This document shows positions 37,735 to 47,185 of a DNA stretch of 64,000 nucleotides, piece after piece. Location: contig NZ_PIPP01000001.1 in the NCBI RefSeq assembly GCF_003987345.1, forward strand, positions 558,001-622,000. Direction: 5' to 3'. Below the pieces are notes generated by a model, which had not been told where the DNA came from, did not search any database, and saw only the letters and a list, made by a program, of their open reading frames with translations. Both the position numbers and the translations under genes were made by a program. Source of the stretch: Aliidiomarina shirensis. GTDB taxonomy: Bacteria > Pseudomonadota > Gammaproteobacteria > Enterobacterales > Alteromonadaceae. How positions within the stretch are numbered: the stretch's first letter is position 1; each line of letters opens with the position of its first letter.

Positions 37735-38915
37735 GCTTTATCACTCCCTGAACTCGAATCGTTAACGCTCTCCTTAAGGCTTTCACGAATTAAATCCTTG
37801 GCTAACGATAACTGCTCATCAGAGAGCGCTACATCCGTTACTTGCTGATAGAAATCAGCCAGCATATCAAGCTCGGTACGTTTCAAATGTTCACGTGCAA
37901 GTGAAGCGCCCTCACCTAAGCGATGGCTAAAACGCTCTTTTTGTAAATCAAGAATATTTGGATACACCGCACGTAAGCGCGCTAATGGTTCAAGAATTGC
38001 ATCGGTATCGGTGAGGGTAATTTCAATATAATCATCGCGCTGAGGATCTTGCTTGCCATCGGCCAATAACTCCTCAAATTTACCCGATAGGCGCCGAACG
38101 TTGCGTTTGGCCGTTAGCGGTAAAAGCTCAAAACCGGCAAAGCCTTTCTCGTCCAACGCCACCAAAGTTACACTTTTGTTCTGTTGATGTTCAGAAAAGC
38201 TGTATTTCAACAGTGAACCACTATAACGAATATATTCAGCACTTTTATACTGAGGCTGATGTAAATGACCAAGTGCCACATAATCAAAACCAGCAAAGGT
38301 TTTTGGCGATACTTTATCAGCGCCACCAATCGAAAGTGGCCGCTCAGAATCTGATTCGCTGCCGCCATCTAAAAAGCAATGGCTAACCAATATATGCCGT
38401 GCTTTCGTTAAGCCTAGCTCTTCCTTTGCCTGTTCGATTTCAGCCACCAACAACTCATGAGCGTGCTGATAGCCCTTCACTTCTTTCTGCAAATAATCAG
38501 CCACTAGATTCGGATCATTGTAGGGCATACACCACACCGCCACTTCACCGTGCTCATCGTGAAGTACAACTGGGTTTAACATCTCAGTAAACGAGGTAAC
38601 AATGCTCAAGCCTGCTTGTCGTAGTTGCCGAGCCCCGAAACCCAAGCGATCGGCACCATCGTGATTACCCGAGATCATGATCACCGGCACTTTCAGCTCA
38701 TGCACCAAGGTATGCAACGTATCGTCAAGTAGCTTTACCGCTTCGCCGGGCGGCAAAGAACGATCATAGATGTCACCGGCAACAATAACGGCATCAGGTT
38801 TTTGCTCTTCTACATATTTCTCAATTTGCGCCAATACAAAACGTTGATCATCCAACAATGATTGCTGGTGAAAATAACGCCCTAAATGCCAATCTGAGGT
38901 ATGTAAAATCTTCAA
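37731..38915 (-). CDS. sbcD: SbcD nuclease subunit
   Basis: A 394-residue Mre11-type metallophosphoesterase. The metal-binding motifs appear in order: DWHLGRYF (7-14), GDIYDRSLPPGE near 47, SGNHDGADRLGFG near 82, HCFLDGG near 179 and GHLHQPQY near 217. The C-terminal capping region (about 285-394) binds SbcC. It supplies the Mn-dependent exonuclease and hairpin endonuclease. It heads the two-gene operon, divergent from the PPP-family phosphatase gene across 199 bp. Confidence 0.97.
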   Translation of the reverse strand: MKILHTSDWHLGRYFHQQSLLDDQRFVLAQIEKYVEEQKPDAVIVAGDIYDRSLPPGEAVKLLDDTLHTLVHELKVPVIMISGNHDGADRLGFGARQLRQAGLSIVTSFTEMLNPVVLHDEHGEVAVWCMPYNDPNLVADYLQKEVKGYQHAHELLVAEIEQAKEELGLTKARHILVSHCFLDGGSESDSERPLSIGGADKVSPKTFAGFDYVALGHLHQPQYKSAEYIRYSGSLLKYSFSEHQQNKSVTLVALDEKGFAGFELLPLTAKRNVRRLSGKFEELLADGKQDPQRDDYIEITLTDTDAILEPLARLRAVYPNILDLQKERFSHRLGEGASLAREHLKRTELDMLADFYQQVTDVALSDEQLSLAKDLIRESLKESVNDSSSGSDKA

Positions 38916-39114
38916 CCTGTTGCTCCTTGCCGATTTTTTGATTTTTTGCTTAGCATCTATGCAGTTCTTTAGTGCTAAACCTTATGCATCGAATAGTAGC
39001 TCGCAAACTGCAGAAACAGTTTAACAATTTTTTCCGCCTGCGTATGATGAAAACAATAGCGCTTTCACCGCGATACGCCCACCGCTTTTTATCACCACGG
39101 AGAATAACATCGGC

Positions 39115-40095
39115 ATGGATTCTAAACACAATGTTTCTCAAACACAGTTAACACAAGGCTTCGATATTATCGGCGATGTGCACGGTAAGGCCGATAAGCT
39201 ATTCGCTCTATTAGCAAAGCTCGGCTATGAAGAGCGAAACGGTGCATACCAGCACCCTACCCGTAAAGCTATCTTCGTAGGTGATTTAATTGATAACGGC
39301 CACCAAACGGTAGCGGTTTTAAACACTGTGAAAGCAATGGTTGATCACGGCCATGCTCTGATTACCATGGGGAACCACGAGCTCAATGCGGTAGGCTGGG
39401 CCACACAACATTCAGTTACTGGCAAATATTTGCGCGCACATTCCGCAACTAACCAAGCACATCATCAAGCTTTTCTCGATGATTTACCTACTTTCGAAGA
39501 ACGCAGACCATGGCTGGAGTGGTTCAAAACCTTGCCATTATTCCTCGATCTAGATGAATTTCGTGTTATTCACGCGTGTTGGCACGAACCTTCGTTCACG
39601 GTTATTCAACCTTATTTGAACCCAGATAACTCACTACGCGCCGATGCGTGGGAAGCCATTTTCGAAGAAGGGAGCGCACCTTTCCATGCGGTTGAAAATC
39701 TATTAAAGGGCGTAGAGGAAACACTACCTGAAGGCGTTAGCTTTGTTGATCATAAAGGCAAAGAACGGTGGGAAGTGCGTATATCATGGTGGCGAAGTGA
39801 AGCAGAAACGCTCGCGGATATCGCTCATATTCCTGTACCAGGGCAAAATCAACTGGCGATTAATGCCCTTGGCAAGGTAACTGCGGATAATAATCTTTTA
39901 AAACGTTTGGCCTATCAAGGCGAATGCCCAGTATTTTTTGGCCACTATTGGTTAGCCGGTACGCCGGGCGCCCTAACACCAAAAACCGCCTGTGTTGATT
40001 ACTCAGCCGGCCGCAACGGGCCGTTAGTGGCGTATCGCTGGAGTGGCGAGCGTATTTTGGATAACGCTAATTTCGTAGCGGCCGGTGCGGAGTAA
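39115..40095 (+). CDS. PPP-family metallophosphatase
   Basis: A 326-residue calcineurin-like phosphatase. DIIGDVHGKADKL near residue 17, VGDLIDNG near 56 and MGNHELNAVG near 84 are the GDxHG, GDxxDxG and GNHE signatures that bind two metals; a later GHYWLAG supplies a metal His. Family members include bis-nucleoside tetraphosphatases (PrpE-like) and protein Ser/Thr phosphatases. The large insert (about 160-240) and soluble character fit the nucleotide type slightly better, but the substrate is uncertain. The ATG follows GGAGAA. Divergent from sbcD and convergent with the membrane protein gene, one base apart. Confidence 0.85.
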   Translation: MDSKHNVSQTQLTQGFDIIGDVHGKADKLFALLAKLGYEERNGAYQHPTRKAIFVGDLIDNGHQTVAVLNTVKAMVDHGHALITMGNHELNAVGWATQHSVTGKYLRAHSATNQAHHQAFLDDLPTFEERRPWLEWFKTLPLFLDLDEFRVIHACWHEPSFTVIQPYLNPDNSLRADAWEAIFEEGSAPFHAVENLLKGVEETLPEGVSFVDHKGKERWEVRISWWRSEAETLADIAHIPVPGQNQLAINALGKVTADNNLLKRLAYQGECPVFFGHYWLAGTPGALTPKTACVDYSAGRNGPLVAYRWSGERILDNANFVAAGAE

Positions 40096-40096
40096 C

Positions 40097-41914
40097 TTAG
40101 AGCCCATCTCGGCGAATATTAAATTGCCGCTGCTGGGCTTCTTCGAGCTCTGCGTAAAAATCGTTTAACGCTAATTGATAAAATTCTTGCAGTTCAGCTA
40201 TTGCTTGGGCTTGATCACTTTGTAACGAGAGAAGCATTTCTGCTCGCATTCGTTCGCGGTTAATGGCTTCATCTGCTTTATTTAACCCATAATCAATTGC
40301 AAACCAACTTCCAGCAATGATCGCCGGTGTACAAAGCCAAAAGGCAGGCCCACAGAAAGCGCCTGCACTGCCAGAGCCTACCGCTCCCGCTCGGGTAGCA
40401 GAACGGGTGAATATCGCGGCTATCGCTCTACGAATGCCTGCACGGCCGGCAGCACGTGTACCCGCGGCGGTAGCAAAACGCAATGCCACTGCACCACCCG
40501 CTATCCCTAAGCCGACTAGCGATTTATCCATGTACTCGCCCACGGTGAAGGTGAGCTCAGGTTGTTCAAAACACTGGCTATTTGCTAACAATTCTTCCAA
40601 AAACGCACTTTGAGCAGCGCCTGCGCGCCGCATTTCCGCAGCGAAGGTTTCGTTTAATGCCGTATTTGCTTCCATGAGTGCAGGCGTAAGCTCGGCACCA
40701 ATGTATTCGTTCATTTTATTACTAAGATAATCATTAAACTTTGCTGATGTTACCGAGGCGCTAAGTAAATAACCAAGCTGTTGATACTGCCCTTGAATAC
40801 TAAAGTTCCAATCTAAAAACGCATCAACACCACTTTCAGCTTGCTGAAATGCACGGGTTACAGCAATCGTTATGTGCGCTTGCATACGCCGGCTTGAGTT
40901 AAGCTGTTGCGCGCTCAATTCGCGCTGTACTTGTTGCTCTAGCTGCTGCTGTTCGCGGGCAATAAACACTTCTGCGCACGGATCATGCACCACTTCAACA
41001 GGTGGCGATGTAGCGGTACTTTTTAACTGCTGCCAAGGTACGTGATTTAAACCAACATAGACAATTAACAATACAATAAGTGTTAACACATAGCTTTTTC
41101 TAAATACTCGTTTACTGGCCACTCGCCAACCGTTCTGTTGCATTTGCTGCGCAATGCTCGGTATACCCAGTAGCACCACCTGTAAACTCGCGAGCTTCAA
41201 AGCATTTACACTTAAAATCAAAAACCAAGCACTAGCTTTTAGGCCCATGCTCGCTTCCACTCGGCTCGCTTGTTGCAACAAATGCCAACTCACATCTTGC
41301 AGCACCGCTGCGGTACCGAGCAACCAACCCACGATTGGAATTGTGGCTTCCACTTGCCAGCTCTGCTCGGCAACTTCAAATACCGTTAAATAACGGGTAT
41401 CGGGCACTTCTAACCAAAATATCTGAACTATCGCGAGGGCCACCGCAAGCACGATCAAATTAATCCACGCACTTACGCGCAATACAATCGCTACATGATA
41501 CTGAGGTTGGGTTTCGTTACTAAGAAGGCGGTAAACTAGTAGAGCAATCAACACAAACGAGCCGATACCAATAAACAGAATCAGCCATTCAAGTGCTTGT
41601 AGTTGAGCGATGAGCATCAGAGCTATGAGTGCAGAAACTACCGACACGAAGGTGTATATAATGCGCAACCATAAGCTATCCCAAAACAACCGGCGAATTC
41701 TGCCTTCGGGTTTATACACATGGCTCAAAAAGGCTTGGCGGCGCAGCATTCGTACCGCATCCAGATATTGGTAAGCAAGCAAGCTCAATGCAATCAGTAA
41801 GGCGATAAACGCAAGCTCATTCACACTTTCGAGCGGCAAAAATTTACCGCCCAAAAGTACCAAAACAGCTACGAGTATTGCTATTGCATTGCTTGTTGAG
41901 TTATTCAATAACAC
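40097..41914 (-). CDS. large membrane protein of unknown function
   Basis: A 605-residue protein I do not recognise. The N-terminal half has about eight hydrophobic helices (for example 9-28, 31-50, 72-105, 112-130, 144-167, 225-255 and 277-298). A soluble Gln/Ala/Glu-rich region (about 320-465) with coiled-coil character (EQQQLEQQVQRELSAQQL) follows. Residues about 470-555 are an unusual Gly/Ala/Arg-rich hydrophobic stretch (LGIAGGAVALRFATAAG and further) reminiscent of pore-forming or membrane-inserting segments, then a short coiled coil to the end. No enzymatic motif is seen. It stands alone between convergent and same-strand neighbours, 41 bp downstream of the OsmC-YcaO gene. Confidence 0.7.
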   Translation of the reverse strand: MLLNNSTSNAIAILVAVLVLLGGKFLPLESVNELAFIALLIALSLLAYQYLDAVRMLRRQAFLSHVYKPEGRIRRLFWDSLWLRIIYTFVSVVSALIALMLIAQLQALEWLILFIGIGSFVLIALLVYRLLSNETQPQYHVAIVLRVSAWINLIVLAVALAIVQIFWLEVPDTRYLTVFEVAEQSWQVEATIPIVGWLLGTAAVLQDVSWHLLQQASRVEASMGLKASAWFLILSVNALKLASLQVVLLGIPSIAQQMQQNGWRVASKRVFRKSYVLTLIVLLIVYVGLNHVPWQQLKSTATSPPVEVVHDPCAEVFIAREQQQLEQQVQRELSAQQLNSSRRMQAHITIAVTRAFQQAESGVDAFLDWNFSIQGQYQQLGYLLSASVTSAKFNDYLSNKMNEYIGAELTPALMEANTALNETFAAEMRRAGAAQSAFLEELLANSQCFEQPELTFTVGEYMDKSLVGLGIAGGAVALRFATAAGTRAAGRAGIRRAIAAIFTRSATRAGAVGSGSAGAFCGPAFWLCTPAIIAGSWFAIDYGLNKADEAINRERMRAEMLLSLQSDQAQAIAELQEFYQLALNDFYAELEEAQQRQFNIRRDGL

Positions 41915-41955
41915 CTCTTGGTTATTTCTAATCGTTTCCGGTTAAGGTTTCATTG

Positions 41956-44145
41956 CTATTTATTTTTCGCAGCTAAAGCGCGCGCTGCGTGCAGTTTCTT
42001 ATAACTTTCAATTAAACGTTGGTGCTTCTCTAGGCCTTCAAGCTGCATATTCGTTGGCGTTAAGCCATGGAAACGCACACTGCCCTGCACCGAACCTATA
42101 ACCGCTTGCATGGTTTCTTCACCATACATACGGCTCAGATTGTGCGTATAGTCATTAAGTTCAAGATCATCCGCCAACGTGATTTCCAGTACCGCCTGCA
42201 TGGCGCGGTAAAACAACACCCGCGCTACCGTGTTATCGTTGTACTGCAAAAATTGCTCAACCAAATCGAGCGCTTCTTCGTGCTCACCCAAGGCTAAGTA
42301 AACCAACAGTTTAAGCTCAAGAATAGTAAGCTGGCCCCATACCGTGTTCTCATCGAACTCCACCCCAATAAAGGTAATGATATCAGTGTAGTTATCCAGT
42401 TGGCTTTCTTCTAATCGTGCAACTAAATCAGCCAGTTGTTCGTCACTTAAACGATGAAGATTTAGAATATCCTCACGGTATTCCAGTGCCACATTGGTGT
42501 TATCCCAAATAAGATCTTCTACTGGATACACTTCTGAATAGCCCGGCACCAAAATTCGGCATACCGGCGCACCTAAATCTTCATGTACCGCCATATATGC
42601 CTCTAGCCCCATTTCATGCAAAATCGCAAACAGGGTTTTTGCTTCTGCTGCATTTGTACCTGAGAAATCCCATGGTACAAATTCGTAATCCGCACTGGCA
42701 CTAAAGAAACGCCAGGAAACGACACCGCTAGAATCAATAAAGTGCTCAACAAAATTATTCGGTTCTGAAACTGCCATAGAGTTGAACGTCGGCAGTGGTA
42801 AATTGTTTAAACCCTCAAAGCTTCGGCCTTGCAGCAGTTCAGTAAGGCTGCGCTCCAGCGCAATTTCAAAGCTCGGATGAGCACCAAAGGAGGCAAATAC
42901 ACCTCCGGTACGCGGGTTCATTAAGGTAACGCAGGCCACCGGGAACTGGCCACCTAAAGAGGCATCTTTCACCAATACAGGGAAACCCTGAGCTTCTAAC
43001 GCTTTAATACCTTCCAGCACATTCGGATAGTTCGCTAATACTTCAGCAGGAACATCTGGCAAGGTGATTTCTTCTTCAATGATTTGCTTTTTAACCGCCC
43101 GCTCGAAGATCTCTGATAAACATTGCACTTGCGCTTCAACCAGCGTGTTGCCCGCACTCATGCCATTGCTCAAGAACAAGTTCTCAATCAGGTTAGAAGG
43201 GAAATACACTTCTTTACCATCGGATTGGCGCACAAACGGCAATGAACACACCCCGCGATCGGCACGACCAGAATTGGTATCAATCAGGTGGCTCCCCTGC
43301 AGTTCACCATCTGGATTATAAATAGCTAAACAATGGGCATCTAAAATCTCACGCGGCAGTTCATTGTTCGGTCCGGGCTGGAACCATTTTTCGTTCGGGT
43401 AATGCACAAACTCGCTGTTTGCTATCTCTTCGCCGAAAAACTGATCGTTGTAAAAGAAATTACAGCTTAAGCGCTCAATAAATTCCCCTAACGCCGAACA
43501 CAGCGCGCTTTCTTTGGTAGCGCCCTTGCCGTTGGTAAAGCACATAGGTGAAGCTGCATCGCGAATGTGCAAGCTCCAAACATGTGGAACAATATTACGC
43601 CACGAGGCAATTTCAATCTTCATGCCTAAATCAGCCAAAATCGCCGACATATTGGCAATGGTTTGTTCTAGTGGCAGATCTTTACCGGCGATAAAGGTAG
43701 CTGATTCGGCTTCAGGTTTTACCATCAACAGCGCTTGCGCATCTTCATCAAGGTTTTCAACGGATTCAATTTGAAATTCTGGCCCCGTTTGCACCACCTT
43801 TTTTACCGTACAACGATCAATAGAACGCAAAATACCTTCGCGATCTTTCTGAGAAATACCTTCAGGAAGCTCAACTTGAATCTTAAAGATTTGGTTGTAA
43901 CGGTTTTCCGGATCCACAATATTGTTCTGTGAAATACGAATATTATCGGTAGAAATATTCCGCGATAGACAATACACCCGTACAAAATAAGCTGCGCATA
44001 ATGCCGAGGAAGCCAAGAAATAATCAAATGGGCTAGGCGCAGAACCATCGCCTTTATAGCGAATAGGCTGATCGGCGATTACCGTAAAATCATCGAATTT
44101 CGCTTCTAATCGAAGATTTTCCAGAAAGTTAACGTTAATTTGCAT
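41956..44145 (-). CDS. ycaO: OsmC-YcaO fusion protein
   Basis: A 729-residue fusion. Residues about 1-145 form an OsmC-like peroxiredoxin domain with the two redox Cys contexts SALCAAYFVRV (near 49) and DRCTVKKVV (near 132). Residues about 185-590 are the YcaO ATP-binding domain, with SALGEFIERLSCNFFYND near 233 and EAQVQCLSEIFERAVKK near 340 providing the Glu-rich Mg/ATP site. The last 130 residues are helical, TPR-like. YcaO in enterobacteria assists beta-methylthiolation of ribosomal protein S12. No precursor peptide or thiazole/oxazole maturation gene is nearby, so a housekeeping role is more likely than RiPP synthesis. Confidence 0.88.
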   Translation of the reverse strand: MQINVNFLENLRLEAKFDDFTVIADQPIRYKGDGSAPSPFDYFLASSALCAAYFVRVYCLSRNISTDNIRISQNNIVDPENRYNQIFKIQVELPEGISQKDREGILRSIDRCTVKKVVQTGPEFQIESVENLDEDAQALLMVKPEAESATFIAGKDLPLEQTIANMSAILADLGMKIEIASWRNIVPHVWSLHIRDAASPMCFTNGKGATKESALCSALGEFIERLSCNFFYNDQFFGEEIANSEFVHYPNEKWFQPGPNNELPREILDAHCLAIYNPDGELQGSHLIDTNSGRADRGVCSLPFVRQSDGKEVYFPSNLIENLFLSNGMSAGNTLVEAQVQCLSEIFERAVKKQIIEEEITLPDVPAEVLANYPNVLEGIKALEAQGFPVLVKDASLGGQFPVACVTLMNPRTGGVFASFGAHPSFEIALERSLTELLQGRSFEGLNNLPLPTFNSMAVSEPNNFVEHFIDSSGVVSWRFFSASADYEFVPWDFSGTNAAEAKTLFAILHEMGLEAYMAVHEDLGAPVCRILVPGYSEVYPVEDLIWDNTNVALEYREDILNLHRLSDEQLADLVARLEESQLDNYTDIITFIGVEFDENTVWGQLTILELKLLVYLALGEHEEALDLVEQFLQYNDNTVARVLFYRAMQAVLEITLADDLELNDYTHNLSRMYGEETMQAVIGSVQGSVRFHGLTPTNMQLEGLEKHQRLIESYKKLHAARALAAKNK

Positions 44146-44346
44146 GAGGAGTACCGAGTGTTGAATAAGACAAGTGAGCTTTAACTATGTTTTTCGCAAG
44201 CACTATTTATAAACGCTAAACCGAAACAAAAGTACGAGCAGGAACTTACTACCAAGAAATGAGGCGTGCATTATCGCTTTTTTGTGGGCTTTTGTCTTGT
44301 CTGCTAGTTAATCTTCGTGCAAATCATTCATTTTAGCGGTTGAAAA

Positions 44347-44385
44347 TGATACCTCCAGGTTATATATTGATACCTATAGGTATCA
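44347..44385. promoter_or_regulatory. twin operator for the XRE/membrane operon
   Basis: TGATACCTATAGGTATCA (44368-44385) is a perfect 18-bp palindrome. A second, imperfect copy, TGATACCTCCAGGTTATA, starts exactly 21 bp upstream (44347). Two turns of helix separate them, so dimers would bind the same face. They lie 45-83 bp before the 44430 start. Confidence 0.8.
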
Positions 44386-44429
44386 TTTTTTACATTAATA
44401 TAAATCATTCACCCACAAGAGAGCTCTCG

Positions 44430-44915
44430 ATGAAGGATCAAGCGAATAACCCTTACCACGCATGGACACCCGATCGGCAAGTAAAAGCACTAACACGCCT
44501 AGCGCTCAGTATTTTTGTAGCCGCTTTCGGCGTATTTATCACCTTCGTATCGAATTGGTTTGAATTACCCTCGTTTTTCATTTTCGTTAGCTTCGTCGGT
44601 GTTTTTGTTTCAATAACCGTAGCGCCTATCATATTTTTTAGCAGCGGCATTCTTTCGAGTGAAAACCCCAATCGCCTACCTACGTTCACCGATGAGTTTT
44701 GCCGGCATGTTATTCATCAAGCATACCGCGCCGTTGCTTGGGGTTTGATGCTACTCGCCTTGTTCGTGTTTTTATTGGCTGATGTATTACTGAGTACTTT
44801 AAGTACAGTAAGCGTTTCTGTAGGCCAAATTGGCGGCTTATTTGCTATATCCGGCACCTTAATTTGGGCCATTACCGTAATGCGCTTGGTTAACGATGAA
44901 GAGCAGGATGAATAG
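44430..44915 (+). CDS. four-helix membrane protein paired with XRE regulator
   Basis: A 161-residue integral membrane protein of unknown function. I use the ATG at 44430 because the 30 codons upstream cover the operator palindromes. Four helices are evident (about 22-43, 49-75, 97-123 and 131-153) after a short polar N terminus with YHAWTPDRQ. The stop overlaps the GTG of the next gene by one base (TAGTG), so the pair is translationally coupled. Such membrane protein/small XRE operons are common; the membrane partner is thought to sense or antagonise the regulator, but no function is established for this one. Confidence 0.75.
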   Translation: MKDQANNPYHAWTPDRQVKALTRLALSIFVAAFGVFITFVSNWFELPSFFIFVSFVGVFVSITVAPIIFFSSGILSSENPNRLPTFTDEFCRHVIHQAYRAVAWGLMLLALFVFLLADVLLSTLSTVSVSVGQIGGLFAISGTLIWAITVMRLVNDEEQDE

Positions 44916-45145
44916 TGGAAGAGGTTTATAATCGCGTTGCTATTGAGCGTAAGCTCCGAGGGTTATCGCAGCAGCAGCTTGCGGATGCTATTGGTGTTTC
45001 TCGTAAAACCATAAGCACTATTGAAACGCGGCGATTTACGCCCTCAATAGTGGTTGCGTTAAAAATAGCAGGTTATTTTGCGGTTCCTGTGGAATCAATT
45101 TTCTCACTCGCACAGGAAACCGCTAAAGGTTTTCCGAAAAGCTAG
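44915..45145 (+). CDS. small XRE-family transcriptional regulator
   Basis: A 76-residue Cro/C1-type helix-turn-helix protein. The GTG start has AGGA six bases upstream. The five-helix domain is complete: ERKLRGLSQQQLADAIGVSR then KTISTIETRRFTPSIVVALK, followed by a short hydrophobic tail (VPVESIFSLAQE). It is nearly all DNA-binding domain, so any signal must come through a partner, most simply the membrane protein encoded just upstream. The twin palindromes ahead of the operon are the likely autoregulatory site. Confidence 0.88.
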   Translation: MEEVYNRVAIERKLRGLSQQQLADAIGVSRKTISTIETRRFTPSIVVALKIAGYFAVPVESIFSLAQETAKGFPKS

Positions 45146-45152
45146 TTAAACG

Positions 45153-45599
45153 TTACGAGGTGCACGCATATTGCGATTGCGCGATACAGCTTTGCTCAAC
45201 TTCTTCCGGAGTGCCTCGGCCCATACAAAAATCGAGGCGTATTAGTTTCTCTTCCGCCACGTTGGCTTCGCCCGATACATTCTGCCATTCCCATTTGCGA
45301 ATGATATTGGCTACTGGCCTTTCAATGCCCCGCTCCGGTACCGAACGTACTAAATCAATACTATCGGTTTCGCCGTTTTCATTCACGACCACCTTAAAAA
45401 CGCCACAACCAACAATACCTTCTTGTGCTAACTCCCGCGGATACATAGGCACAACTTGCGAAGCACGTAACCATACAGAAGCGTCTTGCGCTGGCTCCAA
45501 ATGCGATAAATGCACATGCCCATAGCCAGAAACGTTTGCGTTGGCGTTAAAGGTAAACGCCGCGAGCGCCAATACTCCAACTAATCCGAATTTTTTCAT
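45153..45599 (-). CDS. secreted TonB-C-like protein
   Basis: A 148-residue exported protein with a cleavable signal peptide (residues 1-21, ANA-N). The mature part resembles the TonB C-terminal fold: YPRELAQEGIVGCGVFKVVV, then NGETDSIDLVRSVPERG and NIIRKWEWQNVSG, including the YP and (K/R)W landmarks. No transmembrane anchor or proline-rich spacer exists, so it is not a working TonB; it may bind envelope proteins. Four Cys near the C terminus and one in the core could form disulfides. Divergent from pnuC. Confidence 0.75.
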   Translation of the reverse strand: MKKFGLVGVLALAAFTFNANANVSGYGHVHLSHLEPAQDASVWLRASQVVPMYPRELAQEGIVGCGVFKVVVNENGETDSIDLVRSVPERGIERPVANIIRKWEWQNVSGEANVAEEKLIRLDFCMGRGTPEEVEQSCIAQSQYACTS

Positions 45600-45704
45600 G
45601 CTCTACTTTCCTTGTTTAATCATTATTTTTATTTAAAACTAAACTTATGCAGTGGTTAAAGTAAATGTCGCCGGAGCCTATGTCAAAGGCCTTTAAGGAA
45701 ATGA

Positions 45705-46445
45705 ATGAATATACTCGATAAAATTACCCACGAATGGCAACGGCAATGGGCTGTAGTTTGGTTTGTTTGCGGTGCGCTCGCTTTGTTTGCCGGCTTTTGG
45801 TTCACCACCGAGCGCGGTGGGCTAGAGATATTCATGCTCGCTGTAGCGCTGATCGGCCTTATTTGTGTAGTTTCGCTGGCTTTTCGCCGTAATTTAACCG
45901 GAAACGGCTTAGGCATCACCGCCAATATTGGTGAAGTGCTAGCGCAAGGGCGAAGCGGTGCAACGGGCCTTATGCTCGCGCCTATTTTTTATTTAGCTAC
46001 GCATGTTTATGGGCTCTTTTATTGGCGCAAAAACCAAGACGGTGATGGCAATATGCTGCCGCGCCAAGCCACTGTTAGTGTTTGGGTCATTACAGCGATA
46101 TTTATTGCCCTTGGCCTTGCGGTATTCCCATGGCTCAATGAACAGTTGCAACAGTACAGCTTTATCGAATCGAGCAGCGATACAGCAATGAGTGCATTCG
46201 GTATTGATATTAGCTGGTATGCCATCAATGTAACGGCATTTGTGCTCGGTGTAACCGCGCAAACCACCATGATATTGCGCTACTCATTCAGCTGGAGTAT
46301 TTGGATCATTGTAAACTTTGTATGGTTAAGCGTGAATTTAGCCAACAACAACTACATATTCGCTATTCAAACCATGGTGTATCAAGTAAACGCATTTGTA
46401 GGGTGGTACGGTTGGCGACGTTCAATTCGCCAACCGGCCAGCTAA
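45705..46445 (+). CDS. pnuC: PnuC-like vitamin precursor transporter
   Basis: A 246-residue membrane protein of the PnuC family, which facilitates uptake of nicotinamide riboside or related vitamins. Seven or eight hydrophobic segments are seen. LGITANIGEVLAQGRSG near residue 69 and IFYLATHVYGLFYWRK near 96 match the conserved core, and the closing YQVNAFVGWYGWRR is typical. The ATG follows AAGGA. No NAD-salvage or thiamine genes and no riboswitch are visible next to it, so the exact vitamin is unresolved. It is convergent with the DUF924 gene, overlapping its end by 4 bp. Confidence 0.88.
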   Translation: MNILDKITHEWQRQWAVVWFVCGALALFAGFWFTTERGGLEIFMLAVALIGLICVVSLAFRRNLTGNGLGITANIGEVLAQGRSGATGLMLAPIFYLATHVYGLFYWRKNQDGDGNMLPRQATVSVWVITAIFIALGLAVFPWLNEQLQQYSFIESSSDTAMSAFGIDISWYAINVTAFVLGVTAQTTMILRYSFSWSIWIIVNFVWLSVNLANNNYIFAIQTMVYQVNAFVGWYGWRRSIRQPAS

Positions 46446-46993
46446 AAAGAAGAACCAGGCTGTTGTAAAAACGCCACTTCTTCTGCCGAAGAAGTACGGC
46501 CTAGCAACTCATTGCGGTGTGGGTAACGGCCAAAACGCGCAATAATATCACGATGTTTCACTTCAAAATCGAGGTTATTTTCCAGCCCTGGCTGGTCGAA
46601 AAGCTGCATCGCAATATTATGAATTGCCAACGATTCACTGTGCATATACGGCATGTATAAAAACGCCCGTTGCACAGGAGTAAGCTGATTATCTAAACAT
46701 TGCGCAACGGCTTCTTGCGCCAAAGCTAAAGCCAACGGATCGTTCGCAAAAGCCTGTGGCTTATCACGATAGATATTCCGCGAAAATTGATCGAGTACGA
46801 TAATTTCAGCCAACCGCCCTTCCGGTGTCCGCCGCCAGCGATATAACTCACAGCGCTCTCCCTCCTGCAAGGTATCACCAAAGCGAGCGGTGATCTCGGC
46901 ATCAAGCGCGGCATCTTTCTTAAACCATTGCTCTTGCGAGAGCTCATTAAACCAAAAGCTGAGCACAGTATCTTCATTGATGAGTGCTGCCAT
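46442..46993 (-). CDS. DUF924 family protein
   Basis: A 183-residue soluble protein starting at the ATG at 46993, which has GGAGG four bases upstream; the longer frame to 47041 lacks support. The family pattern is clear: VLSFWFNELSQEQWFKKD at the N terminus, ILVLDQFSRNIYR near residue 73, and FLYMPYMHSESL near 117, forming a helical TPR-like fold. No biochemical role is established for the family. Monocistronic between pnuC and the PadR gene. Confidence 0.88.
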   Translation of the reverse strand: MAALINEDTVLSFWFNELSQEQWFKKDAALDAEITARFGDTLQEGERCELYRWRRTPEGRLAEIIVLDQFSRNIYRDKPQAFANDPLALALAQEAVAQCLDNQLTPVQRAFLYMPYMHSESLAIHNIAMQLFDQPGLENNLDFEVKHRDIIARFGRYPHRNELLGRTSSAEEVAFLQQPGSSF

Positions 46994-47129
46994 ATTGCCT
47001 CCGTATTCTGATGCAAGCCCCGTGAATAACGGTTGCTGCATTTAAAATCTCATTCCCATAACCACGAGCTTTAATCAAAGCATGATTTATTTTGTTTTGC
47101 TACTTGCATTTATACTATGCGCCGCCTAG

Positions 47130-47170
47130 TATAATATTACTGTGCAACAAACAGTATGTAGCGCACAGTA
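47130..47170 (+). promoter_or_regulatory. padR promoter with overlapping operator
   Basis: TATAAT at 47130-47135 is a perfect -10. Directly downstream TACTGT-N7-ACAGTA (47138-47156) is a perfect dyad. An outer arm, GCACAGTA (47163-47170), mirrors TACTGTGC (47138-47145). A repressor here would cover the transcription start, fitting PadR autorepression. Confidence 0.72.
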
Positions 47171-47185
47171 CAAAGAGGAACCACT

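Noticed and set aside
41956-44145. YcaO-dependent RiPP gene cluster
   Set aside because: No precursor peptide, dehydrogenase or export gene is adjacent; the OsmC-YcaO fusion fits the housekeeping type.
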